Assembly: GCF_002736205.1 (NCBI RefSeq) | Contig: NZ_CP024091.1 | Span: 806,001-870,000, forward strand | Direction: 5' to 3' | Source of the DNA: Pedobacter ginsengisoli | GTDB taxonomy: Bacteria > Bacteroidota > Bacteroidia > Sphingobacteriales > Sphingobacteriaceae | DNA length: 64,000 bases | Part shown: in pieces, positions 8,976-18,092 of the stretch | How positions within the stretch are numbered: position 1 is the stretch's first letter | Layout of the letters: each line of letters begins with the position of its first letter | The notes under the pieces: generated by a model | The model's input: only the letters and a program-made list of their open reading frames with translations | What the model was told of the DNA's origin: nothing | Database searches by the model: none | Made by a program: the position numbers and the translations under genes

Positions 8976-9815
8976 CTATTTCTTCCTGAAAACCAGTAAT
9001 GGAAGTTTGGAAACGGAAGAAAATTCAGCAGAAATACTGGATAAAAAGAGTTTTTCAAAAATTGTTCTCCTTTGATTGCTGAACATAACTAATATTGACG
9101 GTTTGATGCTTTTTATATTTTTGTTGATGTTTGTGATCAGTGTTTTTTCATAGTCGAGGGTGTCAAAAACTGCACTAATGTGGTGTTTATTGAGTTTTTG
9201 GGTTAAAGTGTTGAAGGTCCGGTTGTCGGCAAGGTAATCCAGTGGGGTTTTAAGGTGCAACAGGGTCACTTTTGCATCGATCGAGGTGCTGAAGCTTGTT
9301 ACTTTCTTTAGCTCATCGTCAAGATCAAACAAATCTGATGCGTAGCAGATACTGAGGATTTCGGTTCTTTTGTAGAATGGAGGAACAGCGATGACTGGAA
9401 CTTCAGATTTTTTGATCAGGGTGGCTGTATTGGATCCAAGCAATCGACTGGTTTTGCCATTTCCATTCCTGCTGATGCAAATGTAATCGAAACTGTTTTC
9501 CTTCGCGAACGTCATGATATTGTGGTCAGGATTTGCTCCCTGTTTTGCAACGCAATGCAAAGGTTCTGTGAAGGATAGACTAAGCGATTTATATGCACCG
9601 GCTACAAACCTGCGCAGTTTCTTGTTGATTTTCGCAGATTCGCTGTTTTCAAAGGAATTGAAAACCCTCTCACTCCATCTGCTTGGTCTTGGGACCTGGT
9701 AGGAATGGAAAAATGTGATCTGGCAGTCACTTTGCATGGCAAGTTGCATGGCAAAACGCAATGCCCCCTTTGAGTTTGTGGAGAAATCTGTTGTCACAAG
9801 AATCTTTTTCATCAT
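8976..9815 (-). CDS. Universal stress protein, tandem UspA domains
   Basis: 279 aa with two UspA-like domains. The first starts ILVTTDFS and carries a recognisable nucleotide loop (NGNGKTSRLLGSNT, about residues 117-131). The second has lost the Gly-rich ATP loop (QRRTIFEKLFLSSIS), so only the first half is likely to bind nucleotide. It precedes ldhA on the same strand, and its promoter region holds a Crp-type palindrome ending 52 bp before the start. Its role is in energy or redox stress survival by family; the ligand is unknown. Confidence 0.88.
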   Translation of the reverse strand: MMKKILVTTDFSTNSKGALRFAMQLAMQSDCQITFFHSYQVPRPSRWSERVFNSFENSESAKINKKLRRFVAGAYKSLSLSFTEPLHCVAKQGANPDHNIMTFAKENSFDYICISRNGNGKTSRLLGSNTATLIKKSEVPVIAVPPFYKRTEILSICYASDLFDLDDELKKVTSFSTSIDAKVTLLHLKTPLDYLADNRTFNTLTQKLNKHHISAVFDTLDYEKTLITNINKNIKSIKPSILVMFSNQRRTIFEKLFLSSISAEFSSVSKLPLLVFRKK

Positions 9816-9867
9816 CTGTAATAATTTGGTAAGCAGTTCAAACCTAACTTGATTTTCTGGATCAGCT

Positions 9868-9883
9868 GGTGATCACCATCAGC
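9868..9883. promoter_or_regulatory. Crp-type palindrome serving the USP-ldhA operon
   Basis: GGTGA-TCACCA-TCAGC, half-sites 6 bp apart. It also embeds a 12-bp perfect palindrome TGGTGATCACCA. It is 52 bp upstream of the USP start on the minus strand. Confidence 0.55.
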
Positions 9884-9889
9884 GGTTCC

Positions 9890-9905
9890 GGTGATCTTTG
9901 TCATG
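9890..9905. promoter_or_regulatory. Crp-type palindrome serving hdeD
   Basis: GGTGA-TCTTTG-TCATG, half-sites 6 bp apart. Its right end is 64 bp before the HdeD ATG. With the site at 9868 it makes a pair, one per divergent transcription unit. Confidence 0.55.
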
Positions 9906-9969
9906 TATTTTTTTTTAGGGATTATGAAACTTTGAGCTGGAAATAAGCCTCATCTTAATATAAAATATC

Positions 9970-10533
9970 ATGAAAACAACCTACCTCAATAATGACGCTG
10001 CACAATACTGGTGGCTGATGTTTTGTTCCGGAGTATTATTTATAGGACTGGGAATCTGGATGCTTGCCGCTCCAGTCTCGTCTTATCTTTCCCTAAGTCT
10101 GTTGTTTGCCTTCGGGATGATTTTTGCCGGGATTTTTGAAGTGACCTTTTCGGTAAGTAACCGCAAAAGGCTTCATGGCTGGGGCTGGACTTTGAGCGGT
10201 GGGCTGATTGACATTTTCCTTGGAGGCTATCTTTTAAATCTTCCGTTACTGACCATGGTGATCATGCCGGTAATCATTGGCTTATGGATGCTCTTCAGGG
10301 GATTTATGGCCATAAGCAGTTCTATTGAACTTCGTGCCTATGGAGTACTGGACTGGGCCTGGCTTTTGCTGACAGGTATACTGATTGTTATTTTGTCGGT
10401 ATTGATTATCGCAGATCCTCTTTTTGGCGCCATCAACATTGTCGTTTGGACCGCTTTCGCGTTCTTATTGTCGGGAATATTCAGAATACTGTTATCCCTG
10501 CAACTCAGGAGCCTGGCCAGAAATCTTTCTTGA
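9970..10533 (+). CDS. HdeD family membrane protein (DUF308)
   Basis: 187 aa with six predicted membrane segments in a repeated short-hairpin pattern (for example GVLFIGLGIWMLAAP and GLIDIFLGGYLL), the layout of HdeD/DUF308 proteins. E. coli HdeD is linked to acid resistance at high cell density; the molecular activity is unknown. It is followed 55 bp later by a LOG-family gene on the same strand, and a Crp-type palindrome lies upstream. Confidence 0.86.
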   Translation: MKTTYLNNDAAQYWWLMFCSGVLFIGLGIWMLAAPVSSYLSLSLLFAFGMIFAGIFEVTFSVSNRKRLHGWGWTLSGGLIDIFLGGYLLNLPLLTMVIMPVIIGLWMLFRGFMAISSSIELRAYGVLDWAWLLLTGILIVILSVLIIADPLFGAINIVVWTAFAFLLSGIFRILLSLQLRSLARNLS

Positions 10534-10588
10534 ATCTTCTTTGTTCCGGGAATTATTAACAACCGGTAAATATTAAAATACAGCTGAC

Positions 10589-11308
10589 ATGAGCAAATCC
10601 GAGATCGTCTTTCTTGACGGACCGCAATCCAGGTGGAAAGAGTTTATCTTCACCTTAAAAACCATGAGGGAGTTTATTCGCGGATTCAGGAAGCTTCATT
10701 TTCTGGGACCCTGCATTACCGTTTTTGGATCTGCCCGTTTCAAAGAAGGACATCCTTATTATGAGCTGACCAGAAAGGCCGGGGCAGCATTTGCGTCACT
10801 TGGTTTTACGATCCTTACAGGTGGCGGCCCGGGTTTGATGGAGGCAGCAAACAGAGGAGCTAAGGATGTTAACGGACGTTCAGTGGGCTGCAATATCGAA
10901 CTTCCTTCCGAGCAGAAACCAAATCCATATCTGGATAAATGGGTTTACATCAATCATTTTTTTATCAGAAAGGTTTTGTTGGTGAAATATTCCTTTGCCT
11001 TTGTGGTTATGCCGGGAGGCTTTGGCACTCTGGATGAATTCTTTGAAGCGCTGACCCTGATCCAGACCCGTAAGATCAGTAATTTCCCGATCATCATCTT
11101 TGGCAAGGAATTTCACCAGGAACTGATCGCTTATATATTGCGTTTGCAAAAGGAGGGAACGGTGGCAAGACAGGATACAGAACTGTTTCTGGTTACCGAC
11201 AGTATTGAGGAAGCTGTTGATTTAATTCGGGAAAAAAGCATCAAACAATATGGGTTAAAACCCAGACAGAAACCACATCCTTTTCAATGGCTTTTTGAGC
11301 ATAGCTAG
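10589..11308 (+). CDS. LOG family protein (TIGR00730, putative nucleotide 5'-monophosphate phosphoribohydrolase)
   Basis: 239 aa Rossmann-type protein. The family motifs GGGPGLMEAANRGA (about residue 80) and PGGFGTLDEFFE (about residue 140) are intact. Homologues cleave the N-glycosidic bond of nucleotide monophosphates; in plants they activate cytokinins. In bacteria they are thought to salvage or detoxify nucleotides. It is cotranscribed with hdeD within the stress block. Confidence 0.88.
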   Translation: MSKSEIVFLDGPQSRWKEFIFTLKTMREFIRGFRKLHFLGPCITVFGSARFKEGHPYYELTRKAGAAFASLGFTILTGGGPGLMEAANRGAKDVNGRSVGCNIELPSEQKPNPYLDKWVYINHFFIRKVLLVKYSFAFVVMPGGFGTLDEFFEALTLIQTRKISNFPIIIFGKEFHQELIAYILRLQKEGTVARQDTELFLVTDSIEEAVDLIREKSIKQYGLKPRQKPHPFQWLFEHS

Positions 11309-11343
11309 CAGGCGGCATTCCAGTGCCGATAATCATGCTTAAA

Positions 11344-11359
11344 GATGATGATTGTCACT
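11344..11359. promoter_or_regulatory. Crp-type palindrome upstream of the USP gene cluster
   Basis: GATGA-TGATTG-TCACT with a 6-bp spacer. One mismatch to the G-GTGA half-site. Its right end is 67 bp before the ATG at 11427, a spacing seen at several other sites here. Confidence 0.45.
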
Positions 11360-11426
11360 ATTTAAACTGCTGTTACTTAGCATCTTTGAAACGTAATCGG
11401 GTATTTGAACACAAAATTGTAATCCC

Positions 11427-12311
11427 ATGAAAAAGATCTTAATCCCAACTGATTTTTCCAGCTCAGCTAAAAATGCGGCCAATTATGCAATGCATCTTGC
11501 AAAACAGATGAAAGCCAATGTCAAATTGTGTAACGTGGTCATGGTTCCCCTGGAAGTTCCCTTGGCTGCACATGTTTCAGCCCCGTTAATCACATTTGAG
11601 AGTCTGGAGTATGAAGTTGAGCAGGAGTTGAAACGCTATGTCAAAAAACTAAAGGAAAGAGATGAGCTGGAAACAGCTCCCGACAGCTTCCACCCTTTGA
11701 TTGAATATGCCGTGGGCATAGGCAGCGTGGCAGATACGGTAACAAATTTTGCAGCCAACCGTGAAGTAAGTCTAACGGTCATGGGGATGTCCGGGGCAGG
11801 AGGAATAGGGAAATTTCTAATAGGAAGCAGTAGCAGGGCAATGGTTGAGGCCACTAAAACACCTCTTCTGCTGATTCCCGACGAGGCTAGATTTTTGGGT
11901 ATCCGCAAGATTGCCTTTGCAACAGACCTGAGTAAAACCGATATCGGCATTATCCACACGTTAGCCGGCTTTGCACGGATGTTTAATGCTGAAATCCTGA
12001 TTGTCCATATCAGCGGGAAAGTTCCTGATGAGGGTATTCAGCAGCGGAATAAAATAAATGAATTCTTAAATGAGGTGACCAACAAAGTAAATTATCATAA
12101 GATTTATTATCAGCACGTGCTGGATACGGAGGTGGACAATGGTTTAGACTGGCTGGCCGAATATGGCCAGATGCAGGTGCTGGCCATGGTCCATCGTCAA
12201 CACAATGTGCTTCATAAATTGTTCAGGGGCAGCTATACCCAAAGACTCAAAAAAAGAATCTTTATCCCCTTAATGGTATTTCCCCCTGATTGCGGAAACA
12301 AACCGTTATAG
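11427..12311 (+). CDS. Universal stress protein, tandem UspA domains
   Basis: 294 aa with two UspA domains. The first begins KKILIPTDFSSSAKNAANYA and contains an intact ATP loop G-x2-G-x9-G-S (GMSGAGGIGKFLIGSSSRA, about residues 114-132). The second starts near residue 153 (RKIAFATDLSKTD) and ends with a degenerate loop (RQHNVLHKLFRGSYTQ). It is the first of three USP genes in a row (36 and 17 bp gaps). It is closely related to the next gene in sequence and layout, so a recent duplication is likely. Confidence 0.92.
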   Translation: MKKILIPTDFSSSAKNAANYAMHLAKQMKANVKLCNVVMVPLEVPLAAHVSAPLITFESLEYEVEQELKRYVKKLKERDELETAPDSFHPLIEYAVGIGSVADTVTNFAANREVSLTVMGMSGAGGIGKFLIGSSSRAMVEATKTPLLLIPDEARFLGIRKIAFATDLSKTDIGIIHTLAGFARMFNAEILIVHISGKVPDEGIQQRNKINEFLNEVTNKVNYHKIYYQHVLDTEVDNGLDWLAEYGQMQVLAMVHRQHNVLHKLFRGSYTQRLKKRIFIPLMVFPPDCGNKPL

Positions 12312-12347
12312 CATTTTTCTATTCAGTATCTATTTATTTTTTGTAAT

Positions 12348-13208
12348 ATGAAAAAGATCTTAATTCCAACAGATTTCTCGGTTCCGGCCGAAAATGCTGC
12401 GCGCTACGGCCTGGAACTTGCCAAAGGCCTCAAAGCAGATGTATTGCTTTGCAATGCGATTAAAGTACCTGCGGACGCACCTATGGCCGCGCAGGTCGCA
12501 TGGCCTTTAATGGACTATGCCGATTTAAAAAGGGAAGTTACCGGCGATCTGGATGAAATGGTTAAAATGCTGACCGATTTGTCCTGCTCCCCTGAAGCGG
12601 AGCATTGCCCTGACTTGAGCTTTGAGGCAAGTGCAGGAACGGTTTGTGAAGTGGTCTCATCTCTGGTTAAGCACAGAAAAATAGACTTGGTAGTGATGGG
12701 GATAGCTGGTGCGGGTGGGCTGACCCAGTTCCTGCTGGGGAGCAATAGTAAGGAGATGATTGAAAAGGCGGAAAGCCCCGTGTTGTTTGTGCCTTTTGAG
12801 GCGAGTTTTAAAAAGCTTCGCAAAATCGCTTTTGCGACGGATTTCGGGGAACAGGATATCGTTTCACTGCAATTTATCGCAGAACTTGCACAGGCATTTG
12901 AAGCGCAGATCACCATTGTTCATATTACCGATAAGGAGGTGGCTCCCGATGGTAAACTGCAAAATAAGATAGACGCCTTCCTGGATCGTGCGGCCCTGAC
13001 TATAAATTATCCTCATATTAAGTTTGAATATGTCTGGAACATAGACATTGACAATGGACTGGAATGGCTTGCCGAACAGGAGCATATGGATATGGTCGCC
13101 CTATGTCATCGCCGTCATGGTCTCCTTGGACGAATCTTCAGGGGGAGCCATACACAGAAGCTCTCCAGACACACTAAAATTCCACTGTTGGTATTTTCAC
13201 AGAAATAG
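12348..13208 (+). CDS. Universal stress protein, tandem UspA domains (duplicate of the preceding gene)
   Basis: 286 aa, same two-domain plan and start (KKILIPTDFSVPAENAARY) as the gene 36 bp upstream. The first ATP loop (GIAGAGGLTQFLLGSNSKEM) is intact. The second domain starts RKIAFATDFGEQD and closes with RRHGLLGRIFRGSHTQKL. The parallel sequence points to tandem duplication. It probably sits in one operon with the USP genes on both sides. Confidence 0.92.
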   Translation: MKKILIPTDFSVPAENAARYGLELAKGLKADVLLCNAIKVPADAPMAAQVAWPLMDYADLKREVTGDLDEMVKMLTDLSCSPEAEHCPDLSFEASAGTVCEVVSSLVKHRKIDLVVMGIAGAGGLTQFLLGSNSKEMIEKAESPVLFVPFEASFKKLRKIAFATDFGEQDIVSLQFIAELAQAFEAQITIVHITDKEVAPDGKLQNKIDAFLDRAALTINYPHIKFEYVWNIDIDNGLEWLAEQEHMDMVALCHRRHGLLGRIFRGSHTQKLSRHTKIPLLVFSQK

Positions 13209-13225
13209 CATTTAGTTGAGATATT

Positions 13226-14065
13226 ATGAAAAATTTTCTTGCGGTTTTTGACGGTTATCAGCTGAGTAAAAGCACACTTGAATATGCTTTGCTGATCACA
13301 GAAAAATGTAATGGTCATTTGACCGGAGTTTTTTTAGATGCCTTTTTCTATCACAATTACAACCTGTCCAGGGTGTTGAAAACAGTCTCTGATCCGGACA
13401 CAGTACTGAAGGAACTGAATGAAAGAGAACAGTTGCAAAGGGATGGAGCTGTTTATGAATTTCAAAGTGCGTGTGAATATGCCGGTGTAAGCTACACTAT
13501 CCATCGTGATACCAGTCTGGCCTTGCTTGAACTTCAATATGAAAGCATGTTTGCTGATCTGATAATTATTAACGAATGGGAAAAATTTTCCAGGAGTGAG
13601 GATGAACGGCCCAGCGGGTTTCTTAAAGAACTACTGGCCGAGGTTCAATGTCCTGTTCTTGTGATTCCGGATCATTTTAAGGACTTTGAACAGATTGTGC
13701 TGCTTTATGATGGCAGTCCTTCTTCGCTTTATGCCATCAAGTTGTTCAGCTATCTTTTTGAAAACTGGGCTGCCCTGACTGTGGAGGTTTTGAGTGTAAA
13801 TGAGACGGCTAATGATGCAGCGGTAATTCCTGGAGAGGGGTTGATGAAAGATTTTACAGACATACATTTTCCAAGGTCAAGCTTTACCTTATTAAACGGA
13901 AAAGCAGCGGAGCAAATATTAGCCTATTTAACAGCTGGCAGCGAAAATAAGCTAGTTGTATTGGGCGCCTACAGACGAACGGCACTTTCCAGATGGTTTA
14001 AGCATAGTCTGGCCGACACTTTAATGCAGGAGCTGGATCTGCCCTTGTTTATTGCTCACCACTGA
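13226..14065 (+). CDS. Universal stress protein, divergent tandem UspA
   Basis: 279 aa. UspA-like fold with start KNFLAVFDGYQLSKSTLEYA and a second domain near residue 150 (EQIVLLYDGSPSSLYAIKLF). The Gly-rich ATP loops are poorly kept (ERPSGFLKELLAEV; GAYRRTALSRWFKHSLAD), so it may belong to the non-ATP-binding USP class. It is 17 bp after the second USP gene, so almost certainly the same transcript. Confidence 0.87.
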   Translation: MKNFLAVFDGYQLSKSTLEYALLITEKCNGHLTGVFLDAFFYHNYNLSRVLKTVSDPDTVLKELNEREQLQRDGAVYEFQSACEYAGVSYTIHRDTSLALLELQYESMFADLIIINEWEKFSRSEDERPSGFLKELLAEVQCPVLVIPDHFKDFEQIVLLYDGSPSSLYAIKLFSYLFENWAALTVEVLSVNETANDAAVIPGEGLMKDFTDIHFPRSSFTLLNGKAAEQILAYLTAGSENKLVVLGAYRRTALSRWFKHSLADTLMQELDLPLFIAHH

Positions 14066-14094
14066 GCCCGTATGTGATCAGCATCCATGCATTG

Positions 14095-14110
14095 GCCGAT
14101 GGCCATCATG
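14095..14110. promoter_or_regulatory. Weak Crp-type palindrome before the 14157 gene
   Basis: GCCGA-TGGCCA-TCATG: right arm good, left arm degenerate. 46 bp before the ATG at 14157. Listed only because of its position and spacing. Confidence 0.2.
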
Positions 14111-14156
14111 TGCTCCAATCCCAGCTGCTTAAATTTGATAATCAAATATTTCAGTT

Positions 14157-14576
14157 ATGCAAACCTCTGTAAAACTATCCTCTGGTGTGATTAAATATGA
14201 TTCTTCAGCTAACAGCTGGACCCAAGACCTTCAGTTTTTTAAGGTTGAAGGTATTTTCTTCCGCCGTCTACTAGCTGCGTATTTTGTACGCTTGTCTGCA
14301 GCCCGATTTACTCAACAACTCAGTGCATTAGAAACTGAGCTTGCGGAAATAGAAAGCAAAAGACATGAACTGGACATGCTGCTTAGTGAACACCTCAGTC
14401 ATAAGGAACTGGTCACAGAGGATTTGATCCTGGAAAACCCTCAAGACCTGGAAGCAACGCACATCCGGCTGGGACGGCTGATAACCGGGTTGACCCATAA
14501 ATTCCGCCATACCAAAAGAGCGCTTTTCGCGCTTGTCGAAGAAGCCGTTAAAAATGATGAATTATTTGAATTGTAA
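14157..14576 (+). CDS. Uncharacterised helical protein upstream of ppsA
   Basis: 139 aa, no signal peptide or membrane segment. A Trp-containing segment (SWTQDLQFFKVEGIFFRRLL, about 21-40) leads into a predicted coiled coil (QQLSALETELAEIESKRHEL) and a basic helix (LTHKFRHTKRALFALVEEA). The first part parallels the 3898-4392 protein. It is 65 bp before PEP synthase and may be cotranscribed, hinting at a regulatory or scaffolding role in central metabolism. Not a recognised family. Confidence 0.7.
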   Translation: MQTSVKLSSGVIKYDSSANSWTQDLQFFKVEGIFFRRLLAAYFVRLSAARFTQQLSALETELAEIESKRHELDMLLSEHLSHKELVTEDLILENPQDLEATHIRLGRLITGLTHKFRHTKRALFALVEEAVKNDELFEL

Positions 14577-14610
14577 TAATTTATTAAAGTGTTTACTGGA
14601 AAATCACCCG

Positions 14611-14626
14611 GTGAGTGAATTCATAA
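14611..14626. promoter_or_regulatory. Possible Crp-type palindrome just before ppsA
   Basis: GGTGA-GTGAAT-TCATA, 6-bp spacer, but only 15 bp from the ppsA ATG. This is too close for an activator site; if real it would act in repression or be fortuitous. An overlapping TCACCCGGTGA palindrome lies at 14605-14615. Confidence 0.25.
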
Positions 14627-14641
14627 TTAAATTCTATCAAG

Positions 14642-17035
14642 ATGAACTACATCAAAAAATTTAGTGAGATCGGCATTAATGATATTGCCGAGGTTGGCGG
14701 AAAGAACGCTTCTCTGGGAGAAATGTTCAGTCATTTAACACCAAAAGGTATATTAATACCTAAGGGGTTTGCCGTTACTGCTGCTGCCTATAAATATTTT
14801 GTCAGCTGCAATGGTTTTGAACTCCCACTTGCTGCGCTGATGAAAGAACTGGACAGACAGGGGTATACCAACCTGGCAGAAATTGGAAAGCAGGCCAGGA
14901 ACCTGTTGATGTCCGGCAGAATGACCAATGACCTTGGAATGTCGATAATCGGAGCTTACGATGCGATGTTTGAGGATGGTGTACAGGAGGTTGCCGTGCG
15001 CAGCAGCGCGACGGCAGAAGACTTACCCCAGGCAAGCTTTGCAGGTCTCCATGAGTCCTATTTAAACGTTCGTGGAAGCTATGCCCTGCTTTATGCGGTC
15101 AAGCAATGTTTTGCATCTTTATACACCGACAGGGCAATAAAATACAGGGAGGATAAAGGCTTTGATCATCATAAAGTATTTCTTTCTGTTGGGATACAGG
15201 AGATGATCCGCTCAGATATGGCGTGTTCAGGTGTTGGTTTCACTTTGGAGCCGGAATCCGGATTTAAAGATGTGGTACATATTGCAGGCGTTTGGGGGCT
15301 GGGTGAAAATATCGTTCAGGGAACAGTTACACCTGATGAGTTTCTGGTTTTTAAACCTACTCTTGAGCAGGGTTTTAAGGCAATTATTCAAAAAAACATG
15401 GGCAGTAAGAACCAGATGATGGTTTACGCGGATCAGGAGGATGAAGTAAATGCAACGATCAATAAGCTGACTCCCCTGGAGCTGCAAAATAAGTTTGTCC
15501 TGGAGGATCAGGAAATCGAAAAGTTAGCGAAATGGGCCATCATTATTGAAAGACATTATCAGAAGGCTGTGGATTTTGAATGGGCAAAAGATGGTATCGG
15601 CCAGCAACTTTACATCATTCAGGCACGCCCGGAGACCGTACATTCACAGAAAAAGAGAATGCAGCTGACCTCTTACCATTTAGCTCAAAAGGGGACCCTT
15701 GTGTGCACCGGAGAGGCAATTGGTAGCCGTATTGTGTCCGGTCCGGCGAGAATTCTGAGTTCTCCCCTGCAGGCAGCAAAACTTAATCCGGGAGATATTT
15801 TAGTGACAGATACCACTAGTCCTGACTGGGATCCGATCCTGAAGAAAGTAGCAGGAATGGTAACCAACAGGGGCGGAAGGACCAGTCATGCGGCAATTAT
15901 TGCTAGGGAGTTGGGAGCAGCTGCAATAGTGGGCACTACAAATGCCACTACTACGATTACTGACGGGGAGATCATTACCCTGAATTGTGCTGATGGCAAG
16001 ACAGGATTTGTTTATCAGGGTAAAGCAGAATGGACCGAATCTGTAACTGACCTTGAGGATATCCGAATTCCGCAAACACCAAAGGTACAGTTGATTGTCG
16101 CAGATCCGGAACGGGCGTTCGAGCTGTCTTTTTACCCCAATGATGGTGTGGGTTTGCTTAGAATGGAGTTTATCATCAGCAATCTGATAAAGATTCATCC
16201 GATGGCTCTTGTGCATCCTGAAAAGATAAGCAATGAAAAGGATAGGGCAGATATGGAACAGATTACGTTGCAGCACCCTGATAAAAAAGTATTTTTTGTG
16301 GATAAGCTTTCCAAAGGAGTGGCTACAATTGCCGCTGCTTTTTTTCCGAAGGAAGTCATTGTGAGGATGAGTGACTTTAAGTCCAATGAGTACGCAGGTC
16401 TTATTGCCGGCCAGGACTTTGAACCGGTTGAAGAGAATCCGATGATTGGCTTCCGCGGTGCTTCCAGGTATTACCATGAGCGTTACCGTGAAGGATTTCA
16501 ACTGGAATGTGAAGCCATGCGGATGGTACGAAATGAAATGGGTTTTACCAATGTGAAATTAATGATTCCTTTTTGCCGTACTGTGGAAGAAGGGAGAAAA
16601 GTGATCGACCTGATGAAAGAATTTGGCCTGATACAAGGAGACCATGGTCTTGAAGTCTTTGTAATGGCAGAGATACCGGCCAATGTGCTGCTGGCCGAGC
16701 AATTTGCTGCAATATTTGATGGTTTCTCCATTGGGTCAAATGATTTAACCCAATTGACTTTAGGGATTGATAGGGATTCTGCTCTGGTAGCTGACCTGTT
16801 CGATGAACAAAATGCTGCAGTTCAGTTGCTAATTACCCAGATGATTAACCAGGGTAAAATATGCGGCAGGAAAGTAGGAATTTGTGGTCAGGCGCCCAGT
16901 GATTCTGCGTCTTTTGCGCGTTTGCTGGTCAGCCATGGTATTGACAGCATTTCGTTTAATGCCGATGCACTCATCGCCGGGATAGCCAATATAAATGGAG
17001 TACTTTCCCCGCAGCTCAGTCCTTCACCTTCATGA
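14642..17035 (+). CDS. ppsA: Phosphoenolpyruvate synthase
   Basis: 797 aa, full length. Converts pyruvate, ATP and water to PEP, AMP and phosphate. The N-terminal ATP-grasp-like domain opens with GGKNASLGEM and includes AVRSSATAEDLPQASFAGLHE. The swivelling domain has the phospho-acceptor His416 in GGRTSHAAIIARELG. The C-terminal PEP-binding barrel carries GSNDLTQLTLGIDRDSA and CGQAPSD. Together with pfkB, class I aldolase and ldhA nearby it suggests re-routing of carbon at the lower-glycolysis node under energy stress. Confidence 0.96.
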   Translation: MNYIKKFSEIGINDIAEVGGKNASLGEMFSHLTPKGILIPKGFAVTAAAYKYFVSCNGFELPLAALMKELDRQGYTNLAEIGKQARNLLMSGRMTNDLGMSIIGAYDAMFEDGVQEVAVRSSATAEDLPQASFAGLHESYLNVRGSYALLYAVKQCFASLYTDRAIKYREDKGFDHHKVFLSVGIQEMIRSDMACSGVGFTLEPESGFKDVVHIAGVWGLGENIVQGTVTPDEFLVFKPTLEQGFKAIIQKNMGSKNQMMVYADQEDEVNATINKLTPLELQNKFVLEDQEIEKLAKWAIIIERHYQKAVDFEWAKDGIGQQLYIIQARPETVHSQKKRMQLTSYHLAQKGTLVCTGEAIGSRIVSGPARILSSPLQAAKLNPGDILVTDTTSPDWDPILKKVAGMVTNRGGRTSHAAIIARELGAAAIVGTTNATTTITDGEIITLNCADGKTGFVYQGKAEWTESVTDLEDIRIPQTPKVQLIVADPERAFELSFYPNDGVGLLRMEFIISNLIKIHPMALVHPEKISNEKDRADMEQITLQHPDKKVFFVDKLSKGVATIAAAFFPKEVIVRMSDFKSNEYAGLIAGQDFEPVEENPMIGFRGASRYYHERYREGFQLECEAMRMVRNEMGFTNVKLMIPFCRTVEEGRKVIDLMKEFGLIQGDHGLEVFVMAEIPANVLLAEQFAAIFDGFSIGSNDLTQLTLGIDRDSALVADLFDEQNAAVQLLITQMINQGKICGRKVGICGQAPSDSASFARLLVSHGIDSISFNADALIAGIANINGVLSPQLSPSPS

Positions 17036-17135
17036 TGCCCTGGTAGGTGGGTTCTGCATGTTCATTTGCCGATAGGCTGAGTCCGGCTGCCGGAAGAGGA
17101 TTTCTAGCTGATTTGCAAGTGCCGGTTCAACATAT

Positions 17136-18092
17136 TTAAGACACGCCAGCCTTGCAGTCGGCATCCTTGATCATGCAATATAGACGTTCTACGTCTGTCA
17201 AATGACATAGTTCAGTTCCAGGGTTTAATGTCGCAGCCGTCCCGCAGGCGACACCGTATTGCGCGGATTCAACCATGTTTTTCTGTTTATAAAGTCCCAT
17301 GATGACTCCCGCCAGCATACTGTCACCAGCACCAACGGTGCTTTGCACCTTAACTTGCGGAGGAAAAATTCTAACCCTGGTATCACCGGTGACCAGCATT
17401 GCGCCATCAGGGCCAAGGGAGGTAATGATCACTTCACATTTATATTTGCTGATAAGTGTTTTAGATGCCTGTTCCACCTGCGTTATACTAAGTGTTTCTT
17501 CGTTTACCAATGAGGCCAGTTCCTTCAGATTTGGCTTGATCAGAAAAACACCGGCCTGCAGTGCATACCTGAGTGCCTGACCGGAAGTGTCCACAATAAG
17601 TTTTGCTTTTTTTGCCCTGGTGATTTCAGCGAGTTTGCCGAAGATGGTTGCCGGAACGCCGGCAGGGAGGCTTCCACTGACAATCAGGTACTGTAAGTCT
17701 GCTGATTGCTCAATTGCTTTCAGGCAACGATTGCATTCGGCAGCGCTGACCATGGCTCCTGGCATCCCAAAACGGTATTGCTTTTGGGTGCTTTCTTCTT
17801 TGATCACCAGATTTTCCCTCGTCAGGCTGATCGTTTGGATAGGAACGGTTGTTATGTTTTCCTTGCACAGCATCTGGGTGAAAAATCTCCCGGGATAACC
17901 GCCTGCCAAATAGATGGCTGTTGCATTTCCGCCAAGTCTTTTGATTGCCCTGGCAACATTTATTCCACCTCCCCCTGGCTCATAGACGGGAGTAGAACAG
18001 CTCAATTTCTTTTCCGGAATCAATGTGGCTACCGATGCGCTCTTATCAATAGCAGGAGAGAAGGTCAGAGTGATGATCTTATTATCAGGCAT
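17136..18092 (-). CDS. pfkB: 6-phosphofructokinase, PfkB type
   Basis: 318 aa ribokinase-fold sugar kinase. It follows E. coli PfkB along the length: LTFSPAIDKSA, EPGGGGINVARAIKRLGG (about 38-55), VSGSLPAGV, KPNLKEL, and the catalytic STVGAGDSML with Asp257. Phosphorylates fructose 6-phosphate with ATP; tagatose-6-phosphate or 1-phosphofructokinase activity cannot be fully excluded. The start overlaps the sigma-factor stop by 8 bp, so the two are translationally coupled. Confidence 0.9.
   Translation of the reverse strand: MPDNKIITLTFSPAIDKSASVATLIPEKKLSCSTPVYEPGGGGINVARAIKRLGGNATAIYLAGGYPGRFFTQMLCKENITTVPIQTISLTRENLVIKEESTQKQYRFGMPGAMVSAAECNRCLKAIEQSADLQYLIVSGSLPAGVPATIFGKLAEITRAKKAKLIVDTSGQALRYALQAGVFLIKPNLKELASLVNEETLSITQVEQASKTLISKYKCEVIITSLGPDGAMLVTGDTRVRIFPPQVKVQSTVGAGDSMLAGVIMGLYKQKNMVESAQYGVACGTAATLNPGTELCHLTDVERLYCMIKDADCKAGVS

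Noticed and set aside
8921..9058. Longer N-terminus for D-lactate dehydrogenase
   Set aside because: The extra 46 residues overlap the USP gene 3' end and are not part of the conserved LdhA start.
15800..16501. Large antisense open frame within PEP synthase
   Set aside because: It is a shadow of the ppsA coding sequence; ppsA is complete with all active-site motifs.
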